From contig JAZRFR010000115.1 of the NCBI GenBank assembly GCA_045643785.1, positions 1 to 5,181 on the forward strand: 5,181 nucleotides of DNA, given 5' to 3'. Below the pieces are notes generated by a model. The model ran no database searches and was not told the origin of the DNA. It was given only the letters and a program-made list of their open reading frames with translations. Position numbers and translations under genes: made by a program. The DNA comes from CAMEON01 sp045643785. Lineage in GTDB: Bacteria > Bacillota > Clostridia > Oscillospirales > CAG-272. Below, in pieces: positions 1-5,123 of the stretch. Within the stretch, counting starts at the first letter, position 1; the number at the start of each line of letters is the position of its first letter.

Positions 1-34
1 GTTTATCGGCCAGGGGTTTCACCCCTGGACCCCA

Positions 35-64
35 CCAGAACCCTTTTTGAAAAAAGGGTTCTGG
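35..64. other. Perfect 14-bp hairpin B of the intergenic element
   Basis: CCAGAACCCTTTTT pairs with its exact complement across a 2-nt GA centre. No T-run follows on the plus strand outside the stem, so it is not a standard terminator, although the T/A-rich upper stem could still affect transcription entering from upstream. Confidence 0.7.
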
Positions 65-124
65 ACTCCCAAAAACTTTTAAAAAAGAATTATTTATCAA
101 TGTTTTTTGAAAGTTTTGAGGATT

Positions 125-154
125 CTTAAGGAACTTTTTCAAAAGTTCCTTAAG
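125..154. other. Perfect 14-bp hairpin B' of the intergenic element
   Basis: CTTAAGGAACTTTT pairs exactly with AAAAGTTCCTTAAG across a TC centre. It is the same length as hairpin B, sits at the mirrored distance from the central stem, and shares the TTTT/AAAA core but not the base of the stem. No terminator-type T-run follows. Confidence 0.7.
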
Positions 155-193
155 CGGGGTGCAGGGGCAGAGCCCCTGCCCGACAAACCCAAA

Positions 194-221
194 TTTGAAG
201 CATTTTGCAATCGCCTATAAT
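194..221 (+). promoter_or_regulatory. Putative sigma-A promoter of the nitroreductase-HAD-dppA operon
   Basis: A perfect TATAAT -10 lies at 216-221. The best -35 is a weak TTTGAA at 194-199, 16 bp upstream. A start near 228 would leave a short leader of about 17 nt containing the ribosome site AAAGGAG at 231-237. The promoter sits only 5 bp after the inverted end of the hairpin element, so the element lies directly upstream of it. The -10 is convincing; the -35 is not. Confidence 0.5.
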
Positions 222-244
222 CTATAACCGAAAGGAGAATTCTC

Positions 245-754
245 ATGGACTTTCTCAAGCTTTGCGCCGAGCGTTACTCGGTTCGTTCCTTTGCCGATAC
301 GCCCATTCCCGACGATATTCTGAATCAGATTTTAGAGGCGGGTCGTCTGGCCCCCACGGCCATGAACCTTCAGCCCCAGCGGATCTTCGTCATCCGCTCC
401 GAGGAGGCGCTGGCCAAAATGCGCAGCGTCAAAAAGTGCTACGGCGTGAACACCGTGCTGATGGTCTGCGGCGACACCGAGGTGGCCTGTAACCGTCCCA
501 AGGTGGATCACTGCATGGCGGAAATGGACTGCGCCATCGTGACTACCCAGATGATGCTGGCCGCTCAGTCCCTCGGCGTAGGCTCCTGCTGGATCTGCGC
601 CTTTGACGTCCCCGCCATGCACAAGGTCTTTGATCTGCCCGAGAACCTGACGCCCTATATCCTGCTGGCGCTTGGCTATCCCTCCGACACCGCGGAGCCC
701 GCCCCCCGCCACTTTGAACGGTATCCTCTGGAGCATACCGTGACCGAGCTGTGA
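245..754 (+). CDS. Nitroreductase-family FMN oxidoreductase
   Basis: A 169-residue protein of the nitroreductase fold, near the short end of the family. Members bind FMN as homodimers and use NAD(P)H to reduce nitro, quinone or similar acceptors in the cytoplasm; the true substrate here cannot be read from sequence. Visible family marks are the N-terminal phosphate-binding motif RYSVRSF (residues 10-16), the APTAMNLQPQ block (36-45; the usual AP-x-x-x-N-x-Q-P flavin site), the helix LAAQSLGVGSCWICAF (105-120; the GLGxCW-type loop) and the C-terminal LALGYP (141-146). The start is set by AAAGGAG at 231-237, 7 nt before ATG. First gene of a three-gene operon; its stop is 14 bp before the preferred start of the HAD gene. 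Several cysteines (65, 75, 82, 90, 96, 115, 118) give it an unusually Cys-rich middle. Family assignment is firm, specific activity is unknown. Confidence 0.9.
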   Translation: MDFLKLCAERYSVRSFADTPIPDDILNQILEAGRLAPTAMNLQPQRIFVIRSEEALAKMRSVKKCYGVNTVLMVCGDTEVACNRPKVDHCMAEMDCAIVTTQMMLAAQSLGVGSCWICAFDVPAMHKVFDLPENLTPYILLALGYPSDTAEPAPRHFERYPLEHTVTEL

Positions 755-768
755 GCCGAGGTTGCGAC

Positions 769-1518
769 ATGAAAATACTGGGCAGTGATTTTGATGGGAC
801 GCTCAACTACGGTGGCGTTGATCAAACCAAATGCGAGGCCATTGGTGCATGGCGCAGGGCAGGGAATCTCTTTGGCCTGGTGAGCGGGCGAGGGCCGAGC
901 TATCTGAACCATCTGCGGGAGCAGTATCCCGATCTGGAGATGGATTTCTTTGCGGCCTACAACGGTGCGTTCATTGTGGACGCGGAGGGAAATACCCTGG
1001 ACACAACGGCGTGCGAGGGCGTATCCTCCTTTGAACTGACGGCAGATCTTCTCGGGTGGGGCTGTCCCTTCGTCTACGTGAACGGAGAACGCAATTATAC
1101 CCTGCGACAGGACGGCGACGTTCTGCGGGACGGCGAGAGTCACTTGTCGGATCTCCCCCGCGATTTTCCCTTTTTCCATCAGATCAGCGTGCAGCTGGAA
1201 TCCCCCGCCGAGGCGGCGGCCGTGACGGAGCAGGTGAAGAACGCCTACGGAGACCGCCTCAATCCTTTGCAGAACAATATCTGCATCGACATCGTTGCGC
1301 CTACGGTCAACAAAGCTTACGGTTTGCGGCGCGTAGCCGCCCTCTTCGGGGGAGCCGAGGCGGATATCATCGCGGTGGGGGACAACCTCAACGACCTGGA
1401 TATGCTGATGGCCTTTCGCTCCTACGCCATGGAGAACGGCGTGGAGGAAGTGAAACGTGTCGCCGGACAGACCGTGACCAGTGTCACCGAGTTGATTCTG
1501 CGGGAATTAGAAGCATAA
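769..1518 (+). CDS. Cof-type HAD-IIB family hydrolase (sugar/nucleotide phosphatase-like)
   Basis: A 249-residue cytoplasmic Mg-dependent phosphohydrolase of the haloacid dehalogenase superfamily, Cof subfamily with a C2 cap between motifs II and III. All four motifs are present: motif I DFDGT with nucleophile Asp7 and acid/base Asp9, motif II LVSGRG (Ser39), motif III Lys182 in TVNKAYGL, and motif IV GDNLND (Asp205, Asp209). The following AMENGVEEVK also fits the Cof group, whose members dephosphorylate sugar phosphates, pyridoxal phosphate or FMN; the substrate here is open. ATG at 769 is preferred over the GTG at 751, which overlaps the nitroreductase stop and adds six residues ahead of the MKILGSDFDGT strand with no ribosome site. 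ATG 769 has a weak GAGG at 758-761, so translation may depend on coupling to the upstream gene. A 23-bp gap separates it from dppA. Confidence 0.9.
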   Translation: MKILGSDFDGTLNYGGVDQTKCEAIGAWRRAGNLFGLVSGRGPSYLNHLREQYPDLEMDFFAAYNGAFIVDAEGNTLDTTACEGVSSFELTADLLGWGCPFVYVNGERNYTLRQDGDVLRDGESHLSDLPRDFPFFHQISVQLESPAEAAAVTEQVKNAYGDRLNPLQNNICIDIVAPTVNKAYGLRRVAALFGGAEADIIAVGDNLNDLDMLMAFRSYAMENGVEEVKRVAGQTVTSVTELILRELEA

Positions 1519-1541
1519 ATTTTTGACGAAAGGACTGTATC

Positions 1542-2345
1542 ATGAAAAAATTATTCATCAGCGCCGACATCGAAGGCACCTGCGGGATCACCGCCTGGGA
1601 GGAGACCGAGGCCAACGGCCGCAATTACGATTATTTCCGCGGGCGCATGACCGCCGAGGCATCCGCCGCCATCGAGGGCGCGGAGAAGGCGGGCTTTGAG
1701 AGCACCGTCAAGGACGCCCACGACTCTGCCCGCAACATTGACCCCATGGCGCTCCCCCGCTCCGCCCGCTTGATCCGCGGGTGGGCCAAGGACTGCTACT
1801 GCATGATGGGAGGACTGGATCAGGATGACTACGATGCCGTCGCCTTTACGGGGTACCACTCCGAGGCGGCCAACACGGGCAATCCCCTGTCCCACACCAT
1901 GACGGGCGCCGTCCATCGCATCACCCTCAACGGAAAGCCCTGCCCCGAATTCCTGGTCAACGCCTACATGGCCGCCTACCGCGGCGTCCCCATCGTGTTT
2001 TTGTCGGGCGACGAGGCGCTCTGCCGCTATGCCAAGGAGCTGATCCCCGGGATCACCACGGTGGCCTCCAAGTCAAGCGTGGGCTCGGCGGTGATCTCCC
2101 GCCATCCCGAGTCGGTGCGGGCGGACATCTTCCGCGGGATCCGAAGCGCGCTGGAAAAGGAGGATCTGTCGGATTGCATGCTGACCCTGCCCTCCCATTT
2201 CGAGGTGGTCGTGGAATACGGGGACTGGAATAAAGCGTACAGCTATTCCTTCTATCCCGGTGCATCCTCGGTGGACGCCAAGACCGTGAAATTTGAAACG
2301 GACGATTTCTATGAGGTCATGAGATTCTTCCATTTTTGCGTGTAA
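1542..2345 (+). CDS. dppA: DppA-like D-aminopeptidase (peptidase family M55)
   Basis: A 267-residue zinc aminopeptidase of family M55, whose prototype is Bacillus subtilis DppA (about 274 residues, a decameric enzyme cutting D-Ala-D-Ala and D-Ala-Gly-Gly). The opening FISADIEGTCGIT is diagnostic. The metal ligands known in DppA have counterparts at Asp9, Glu11, His60 (KDAHDS), His106 (GYHS) and Glu136 (PEFLVN), and the catalytic His appears as His118 (LSHTM), so the site is complete. No signal peptide is present; it acts in the cytoplasm, probably on D-amino-acid peptides from cell-wall turnover. The start follows AAAGGA at 1529-1534 with 7-nt spacing. It is the last gene of the operon and is followed by a terminator hairpin. 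No dipeptide transporter genes lie nearby, unlike the B. subtilis dpp operon, so the symbol denotes homology only. Confidence 0.92.
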   Translation: MKKLFISADIEGTCGITAWEETEANGRNYDYFRGRMTAEASAAIEGAEKAGFESTVKDAHDSARNIDPMALPRSARLIRGWAKDCYCMMGGLDQDDYDAVAFTGYHSEAANTGNPLSHTMTGAVHRITLNGKPCPEFLVNAYMAAYRGVPIVFLSGDEALCRYAKELIPGITTVASKSSVGSAVISRHPESVRADIFRGIRSALEKEDLSDCMLTLPSHFEVVVEYGDWNKAYSYSFYPGASSVDAKTVKFETDDFYEVMRFFHFCV

Positions 2346-2354
2346 CGTGTCATG

Positions 2355-2390
2355 AAAAAACAGGGCTGTCTGTGAGACAGCCCTGTTTCT
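2355..2390. terminator. Bidirectional Rho-independent terminator
   Basis: A 14-bp perfect stem (2358-2371 with 2375-2388) with a GTG loop lies in the 51-bp gap between the convergent dppA and membrane-protein genes. On the minus strand the stem is followed by TTTTTT (complement of 2355-2360), a strong terminator for the membrane-protein gene. On the plus strand the tail is shorter (TTTCT at 2386-2390), so termination of the dppA operon may be less complete. Confidence 0.9.
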
Positions 2391-2396
2391 ATAGGC

Positions 2397-3254
2397 TTAT
2401 GCAGGTGCAAAGGTCTTTGCCCAGGCCATGATATCCGCTTGATTCTTTTCCATATCTTCGGTGTACACGACGAACTGTACCAGCCAGAAGGCGTCGGAGC
2501 CCTTGTAGGCAAAGACGCGGTAGGTGTAGTTCTCGCCGTCGATGTCAGCGGTATGGTCATAGTAGCAGAGACCGTCCTCGGTGCGTACCTCGGTCTTGGT
2601 GGGCGCTTCGGTGCCCTCGTGGATGAGCTTGTTGTATTCGGTCACCGAAATGGAGCCGTACTCGCCCAGAGAGGCGAAGGTCTCCTTGGAGATCATAACC
2701 AGGACGTCGTCGCCCTTTTCGTAGATGGCCTCGTAACCCTCGAAGGTATCCTTCTCGAAGCGGTTGGTCAGGGTGATGGAATAGGCGGGTTCCTCAAAGG
2801 CCTTGTCCTTCTCGGGGAACAGAACGCCCGAGGAGGCCAGACCGATGAAAACGCCCAGAGCCACGGCGGCTACCATCACGAAGATGCCTCTTTTGGTGTT
2901 CTTGCGGCGGTTGGCCAACACTTCCTCGTTGGATACGCCGTCAAAGCGGAAGGCGTTGCCGTTCATGGGGTTGTAGCGGCACTGCCCCGACAGGGTGACG
3001 GGGTCGATGCCTGCGGGGATGGGGTAGAATTCGTTGCAGTAGTTCTTGCTGGCCTTGTCGGCAATGGCAAAGATCTTGACGGCTTCCTCGGTGATCTCAA
3101 AGGACTGGGTCTCGTTGTTTTTCAGGGTGCCCAGAGGACGGCAGGGGGTGTCCAGAATGGTGATCTCGGGGGCGGTGTAGTCTTCGATGTAGAGTCGGAT
3201 CTTGCTGGCACAGCCAACGAAGGTTTTGTTGCGGGTGACGGTGAGTGTTCTCAT
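2397..3254 (-). CDS. Single-pass membrane protein of unknown function
   Basis: A 285-residue protein I cannot assign to a named family. Residues 1-112 form a soluble, beta-rich domain including FVGCASKIRLYIEDY (12-26), SFEITEEAVKIFAIADK (51-67), NEFYPIPAG (74-82) and LSGQCRYNPMNGNAFRFD (88-105). A basic stretch (NRRKNTKRG, 115-123) precedes one hydrophobic helix at about 124-144, so by the positive-inside rule the N-terminal domain is cytoplasmic and the acidic C-terminal half (about 150-285) is outside. That half, with GYEAIYEKGDDVLVMISKE and the closing AFWLVQF...AWAKTF, reminds me of small PsbP/Mog1-like sensory domains; this is only an impression. ATG 3254 is chosen because AGGAAAGG (3263-3270) lies 8 nt upstream and the consensus promoter lies just beyond; the longer in-frame start at 3338 would fall inside that promoter. 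Monocistronic. Confidence 0.85.
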   Translation of the reverse strand: MRTLTVTRNKTFVGCASKIRLYIEDYTAPEITILDTPCRPLGTLKNNETQSFEITEEAVKIFAIADKASKNYCNEFYPIPAGIDPVTLSGQCRYNPMNGNAFRFDGVSNEEVLANRRKNTKRGIFVMVAAVALGVFIGLASSGVLFPEKDKAFEEPAYSITLTNRFEKDTFEGYEAIYEKGDDVLVMISKETFASLGEYGSISVTEYNKLIHEGTEAPTKTEVRTEDGLCYYDHTADIDGENYTYRVFAYKGSDAFWLVQFVVYTEDMEKNQADIMAWAKTFAPA

Positions 3255-3309
3255 AAAAAATGCCTTTCCTGTATGTAAATTTGGTACAGCGCGGATGGGA
3301 TATGACCTC

Positions 3310-3338
3310 ATTATAGCACGCGCCCTTCTTCTTGTCAA
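3310..3338 (-). promoter_or_regulatory. Consensus sigma-A promoter of the membrane-protein gene
   Basis: Reading on the minus strand, TTGACA (3338-3333) and TATAAT (3315-3310) are both perfect matches separated by the ideal 17 bp, and a TGC triplet precedes the -10 (extended -10). A start near 3303 gives a leader of about 49 nt. This predicts strong, largely constitutive expression unless a repressor acts here. Confidence 0.9.
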
Positions 3339-3361
3339 GGGAATAATGCCAAAAAGTCAAA

Positions 3362-3374
3362 CAACCGACGGTTG
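3362..3374. promoter_or_regulatory. 13-bp palindrome between divergent promoters, possible operator
   Basis: CAACCG and CGGTTG flank a single A, forming a perfect odd-length palindrome 23 bp upstream of the minus-strand -35 and 96 bp upstream of the plus-strand -35. A one-base centre suits a dimeric protein site better than an RNA hairpin. It may be chance; no regulator gene is in the window. Confidence 0.25.
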
Positions 3375-3470
3375 CCCGCAGGTATTTCCGCTCCTCACCT
3401 ATATAGACACCAAAAGAAGGGAAAATATTTCGGGTTTTGTGAAAGATTTTTGAATATTTTTGCCGCATGC

Positions 3471-3499
3471 TTGCAATTTATCGGAGAATATGGCATAAT
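3471..3499 (+). promoter_or_regulatory. Putative sigma-A promoter of the 134-aa protein/nuclease operon
   Basis: TTGCAA at 3471-3476 and CATAAT at 3494-3499 are separated by 17 bp, with a TGG triplet (3491-3493) making an extended -10. The 50 bp upstream (3421-3465) is strongly A/T-rich and could serve as an UP element. A start near 3506 leaves a 31-nt leader with AAAGGAG at 3524-3530. Weaker than the divergent promoter but well placed. Confidence 0.75.
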
Positions 3500-3537
3500 A
3501 GAGTAGGTTCATAGCGAAAAGCGAAAGGAGACCCCGT

Positions 3538-3942
3538 ATGACGCTTGTGCTTTGCCTGGATGACGACCACGGCATGATGTTCAACCGCCGCCGCCAGAGC
3601 CGCGACCGCGTGCTGATCGCGGAGCTTCTGGAAACCGTGGGAGAGAGTCGGCTGCTCGTCAGCCCCTATTCGAAATCCCTGTTCCCCGAGGGAGCGGTCA
3701 ATATCACCGTGGCGGAGGATCCCTGCGCCGCCGCGGGCGAGGGTGACTATGCTTTCGTGGAGGACACCGATCCCGCCTCCGCGTGGGAGACGGTCACCAC
3801 CCTCATCATCTACCGCTGGAACCGCGCCTACCCCGCGGACACCTATTTTGCCTGCGACCTCACGGGATTTCGCATGACGGACGTCACCGCCTTCGAGGGA
3901 TCGTCCCACGAACTCATCAATAAGGAGATATGGAAAAAATGA
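3538..3942 (+). CDS. Conserved 134-residue protein of unknown function, coupled to nuclease
   Basis: A small acidic protein with no signal peptide or membrane segment, so probably cytoplasmic. Notable blocks are LDDDHGMMFNRRRQSRDR (residues 7-24), SPYSKSLF (42-49), GDYAFVED (69-76), IIYRWNRAYPADTYF (90-104) and FEGSSHELINKEIW (119-132). The pattern suggests an alpha/beta fold, and from memory it fits a small Firmicutes family that databases sometimes label 'ribonuclease Z'; that label is not supported, because the HxHxDH metal motif of RNase Z is absent and the protein is far too short. The start is fixed by AAAGGAG 7 nt upstream of ATG. Its stop overlaps the start of the nuclease gene (ATGA), implying co-translation. 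Function unknown; a role linked to the nuclease or to nucleic-acid handling is inference only. Confidence 0.85.
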   Translation: MTLVLCLDDDHGMMFNRRRQSRDRVLIAELLETVGESRLLVSPYSKSLFPEGAVNITVAEDPCAAAGEGDYAFVEDTDPASAWETVTTLIIYRWNRAYPADTYFACDLTGFRMTDVTAFEGSSHELINKEIWKK

Positions 3943-5123
3943 AGATTATGAAGCAGAATCTGGTCGCCGCGCTGGCCCTATTGCTGATCACCTGTGCCGT
4001 TCTGTTCGGTTGTGACGGCGGCGAGTTGCCCATAGATACGATCGCGCCGGAACAGAGCACGGTCGTTGACATTACCACGCATGATCCTGCGGAGGAGACT
4101 GACGCCGATGCTACGGAACCGATTACCCCCGACACGGAGGAGCCTTCCGAGACAACGGGCGAGACCGAAAAAGAGACCTCCGGGTATAGCTGTCCCCTGC
4201 ATCCCGGCCAGAGCTGCGAGTGTGCGTACGGGGATGTGACCGAAACGCCCGAACCCGAAACGACGGTTTCCGAGCCCGAAACCACGGTCGCCCCCGAACC
4301 CGAGACAACCGTTGCGCCCGAGCCCGAGGTAGAAAGTCCCGCCCTCTCCATGCCGAGCTTCTCGGCCTCCGACGTCCCCGGCTATACGGATCAGCCCTAC
4401 GCGGAGGTCAACGGCAACGTCCCCTTCTTTACCCCCAACCAGTACGTAACAGAGTCCTACGAGTATTACAGCCCCCTGGATGCTTTGGGACGTTGCGGTA
4501 CGGTGGTGGCCTCCATCGGCCGTGATCTCATGCCCACCGAGGATCGCGAGAGCATCAGCTCGGTGAAGCCCACGGGCTGGCATAGCGTGTCCTACTCCGA
4601 GCTGGGTGTCACCAGCCTGTATAACCGTTCCCACCTCATCGCCTTCCAACTCACGGGCGAGAACGCCAACAAGGAAAACCTCATTACGGGTACGCAATAC
4701 ATGAACCAGACCGTCATGACCCGTTTCGAGAACATGGTGGCCGACTATATCAAGGAGACGGGCAATCACGTGCTGTACCGCGTGACCCCCGTGTTCACGG
4801 GGAATAACCTCGTGGCCGACGGCGTGCTCATGGAGGCGTGGTCGGTGGAGGATGAGGGCGACGGCATCTGCTTCTGCGTGTACCTCTACAACGTCCAGCC
4901 CGGCGTCGAGATCGACTACGCCACGGGCGAGAGCGAGCTGGTGGGCATTGACCTTCCCGAGGGCTCTCCCAACTATATTCTCAATACCAATACCAAGAAG
5001 TTCCACAAGCCCACCTGCTCCAACGCCGACACCATCAGCGACAAGAACCGAAAAGAGCATTTCGGTTCCCGCGAGGAGCTGATCGCAGAGGGCTATAAGC
5101 CGGGCGGCTGCTGTAACCCCTAA
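3939..5123 (+). CDS. Secreted lipoprotein EndA/NucA-type DNA/RNA non-specific endonuclease
   Basis: A 394-residue surface nuclease. Residues 1-24 form a lipoprotein signal peptide ending in LFGC (lipidated Cys25). A Thr/Glu/Pro-rich spacer (about 30-135) contains a small Cys/His cluster (CPLHPGQSCEC, 85-95) and an EPETTV repeat. The catalytic beta-beta-alpha-metal domain (about 155-330) has YNRSHLIAFQLTGENAN with His232 as general base, metal-ligand Asn256 (GTQYMNQ) and Glu264 (RFEN); the 8-residue Asn-Glu spacing equals that of Serratia nuclease (Asn119/Glu127). The usual DRGH is NRSH here. Residues 346-394 (YILNTNTKKFHKPTC to GYKPGGCCNP) form an Ada-like zinc-type domain whose final CxxC is changed. 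The likely role is degrading extracellular DNA/RNA. ATG 3939 overlaps the upstream stop as ATGA and is 11 nt after AAGGAG (3922-3927); the in-frame ATG 3930 is only 2 nt away from it and adds three residues. Confidence 0.93.
   Translation: MKIMKQNLVAALALLLITCAVLFGCDGGELPIDTIAPEQSTVVDITTHDPAEETDADATEPITPDTEEPSETTGETEKETSGYSCPLHPGQSCECAYGDVTETPEPETTVSEPETTVAPEPETTVAPEPEVESPALSMPSFSASDVPGYTDQPYAEVNGNVPFFTPNQYVTESYEYYSPLDALGRCGTVVASIGRDLMPTEDRESISSVKPTGWHSVSYSELGVTSLYNRSHLIAFQLTGENANKENLITGTQYMNQTVMTRFENMVADYIKETGNHVLYRVTPVFTGNNLVADGVLMEAWSVEDEGDGICFCVYLYNVQPGVEIDYATGESELVGIDLPEGSPNYILNTNTKKFHKPTCSNADTISDKNRKEHFGSREELIAEGYKPGGCCNP
4248..4328 (+). repeat. EPETTV(A/S)P tandem repeat in the nuclease spacer
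   Basis: Residues 104-130 of the nuclease repeat an EPETTV core three times plus a partial EPE, with periods of 7, 8 and 8 residues. The codons differ between copies (for example acgacg, accacg, acaacc for Thr-Thr), so the protein pattern has been kept while the DNA diverged. It probably forms an extended, acidic spacer lifting the catalytic domain off the cell surface. Confidence 0.85.

Larger units (their letters stand above)
1..188. repeat. Mirror-symmetric five-hairpin intergenic element with 34-bp inverted ends
   Basis: This non-coding stretch is built from five consecutive stem-loops: A at 10-28 (8-bp stem, 3-nt loop), B at 35-64 (14-bp perfect stem, GA loop), C at 72-117 (15-bp stem with one T-G pair, 16-nt AT-rich loop), B' at 125-154 (14-bp perfect stem, TC loop) and A' at 161-179 (8-bp stem, AGA loop). 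The spacers between them are 6, 7, 7 and 6 nt, and the flanks outside A and A' are 9 nt each, so the whole element is symmetric about C. Positions 1-34 match the reverse complement of 155-188 at 26 of 34 bases, giving GTTT...AAAC ends. It has no coding capacity. It may be a non-autonomous mobile element (MITE-like) or a REP-like palindromic unit; similar hairpin-rich spacers are, from memory, frequent in Oscillospirales genomes. The left edge coincides with the window start, so it may extend further and target duplications cannot be judged. Confidence 0.8.

Noticed and set aside
1..188. CRISPR array or tandem terminators
   Set aside because: The five hairpins differ in sequence and are not direct repeats with spacers, and none is followed by a clear T-run on the plus strand.
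751..768. GTG start for the HAD gene
   Set aside because: It overlaps the nitroreductase stop, lacks a ribosome site, and adds residues before the first beta strand, where HAD proteins normally begin.
2439..3278. Long plus-strand reading frame of 279 codons
   Set aside because: It is antisense to the membrane-protein gene, is Gly/Val-rich without family motifs, and lacks a promoter, while the minus-strand gene has a promoter, ribosome site, membrane helix and terminator.
3255..3338. Upstream extension of the membrane-protein gene to an ATG at 3338
   Set aside because: The extra 28 codons would overlap the -35 and -10 of its own promoter, and the internal ATG at 3254 has a good ribosome site at 3263-3270.
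3202..3453. Plus-strand 83-codon reading frame across the divergent promoter region
   Set aside because: It begins inside the opposite gene, has no ribosome site, and its product has no recognisable features; the region is better explained as regulatory.
3422..3460. AAAATATT...AATATTTT inverted repeat upstream of the plus-strand promoter
   Set aside because: The 8-bp arms are pure A/T with a 23-nt spacer in an A/T-rich tract, so chance is likely; an UP element explains it better.
3538..3942. Ribonuclease Z assignment
   Set aside because: The metallo-beta-lactamase HxHxDH motif is missing and the protein is less than half the length of RNase Z.
3978..5060. Minus-strand reading frame of 360 codons
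   Set aside because: It lies opposite the clearly recognisable nuclease; its composition (Gly/His/Val-rich) is typical of an antisense shadow in GC-rich DNA.
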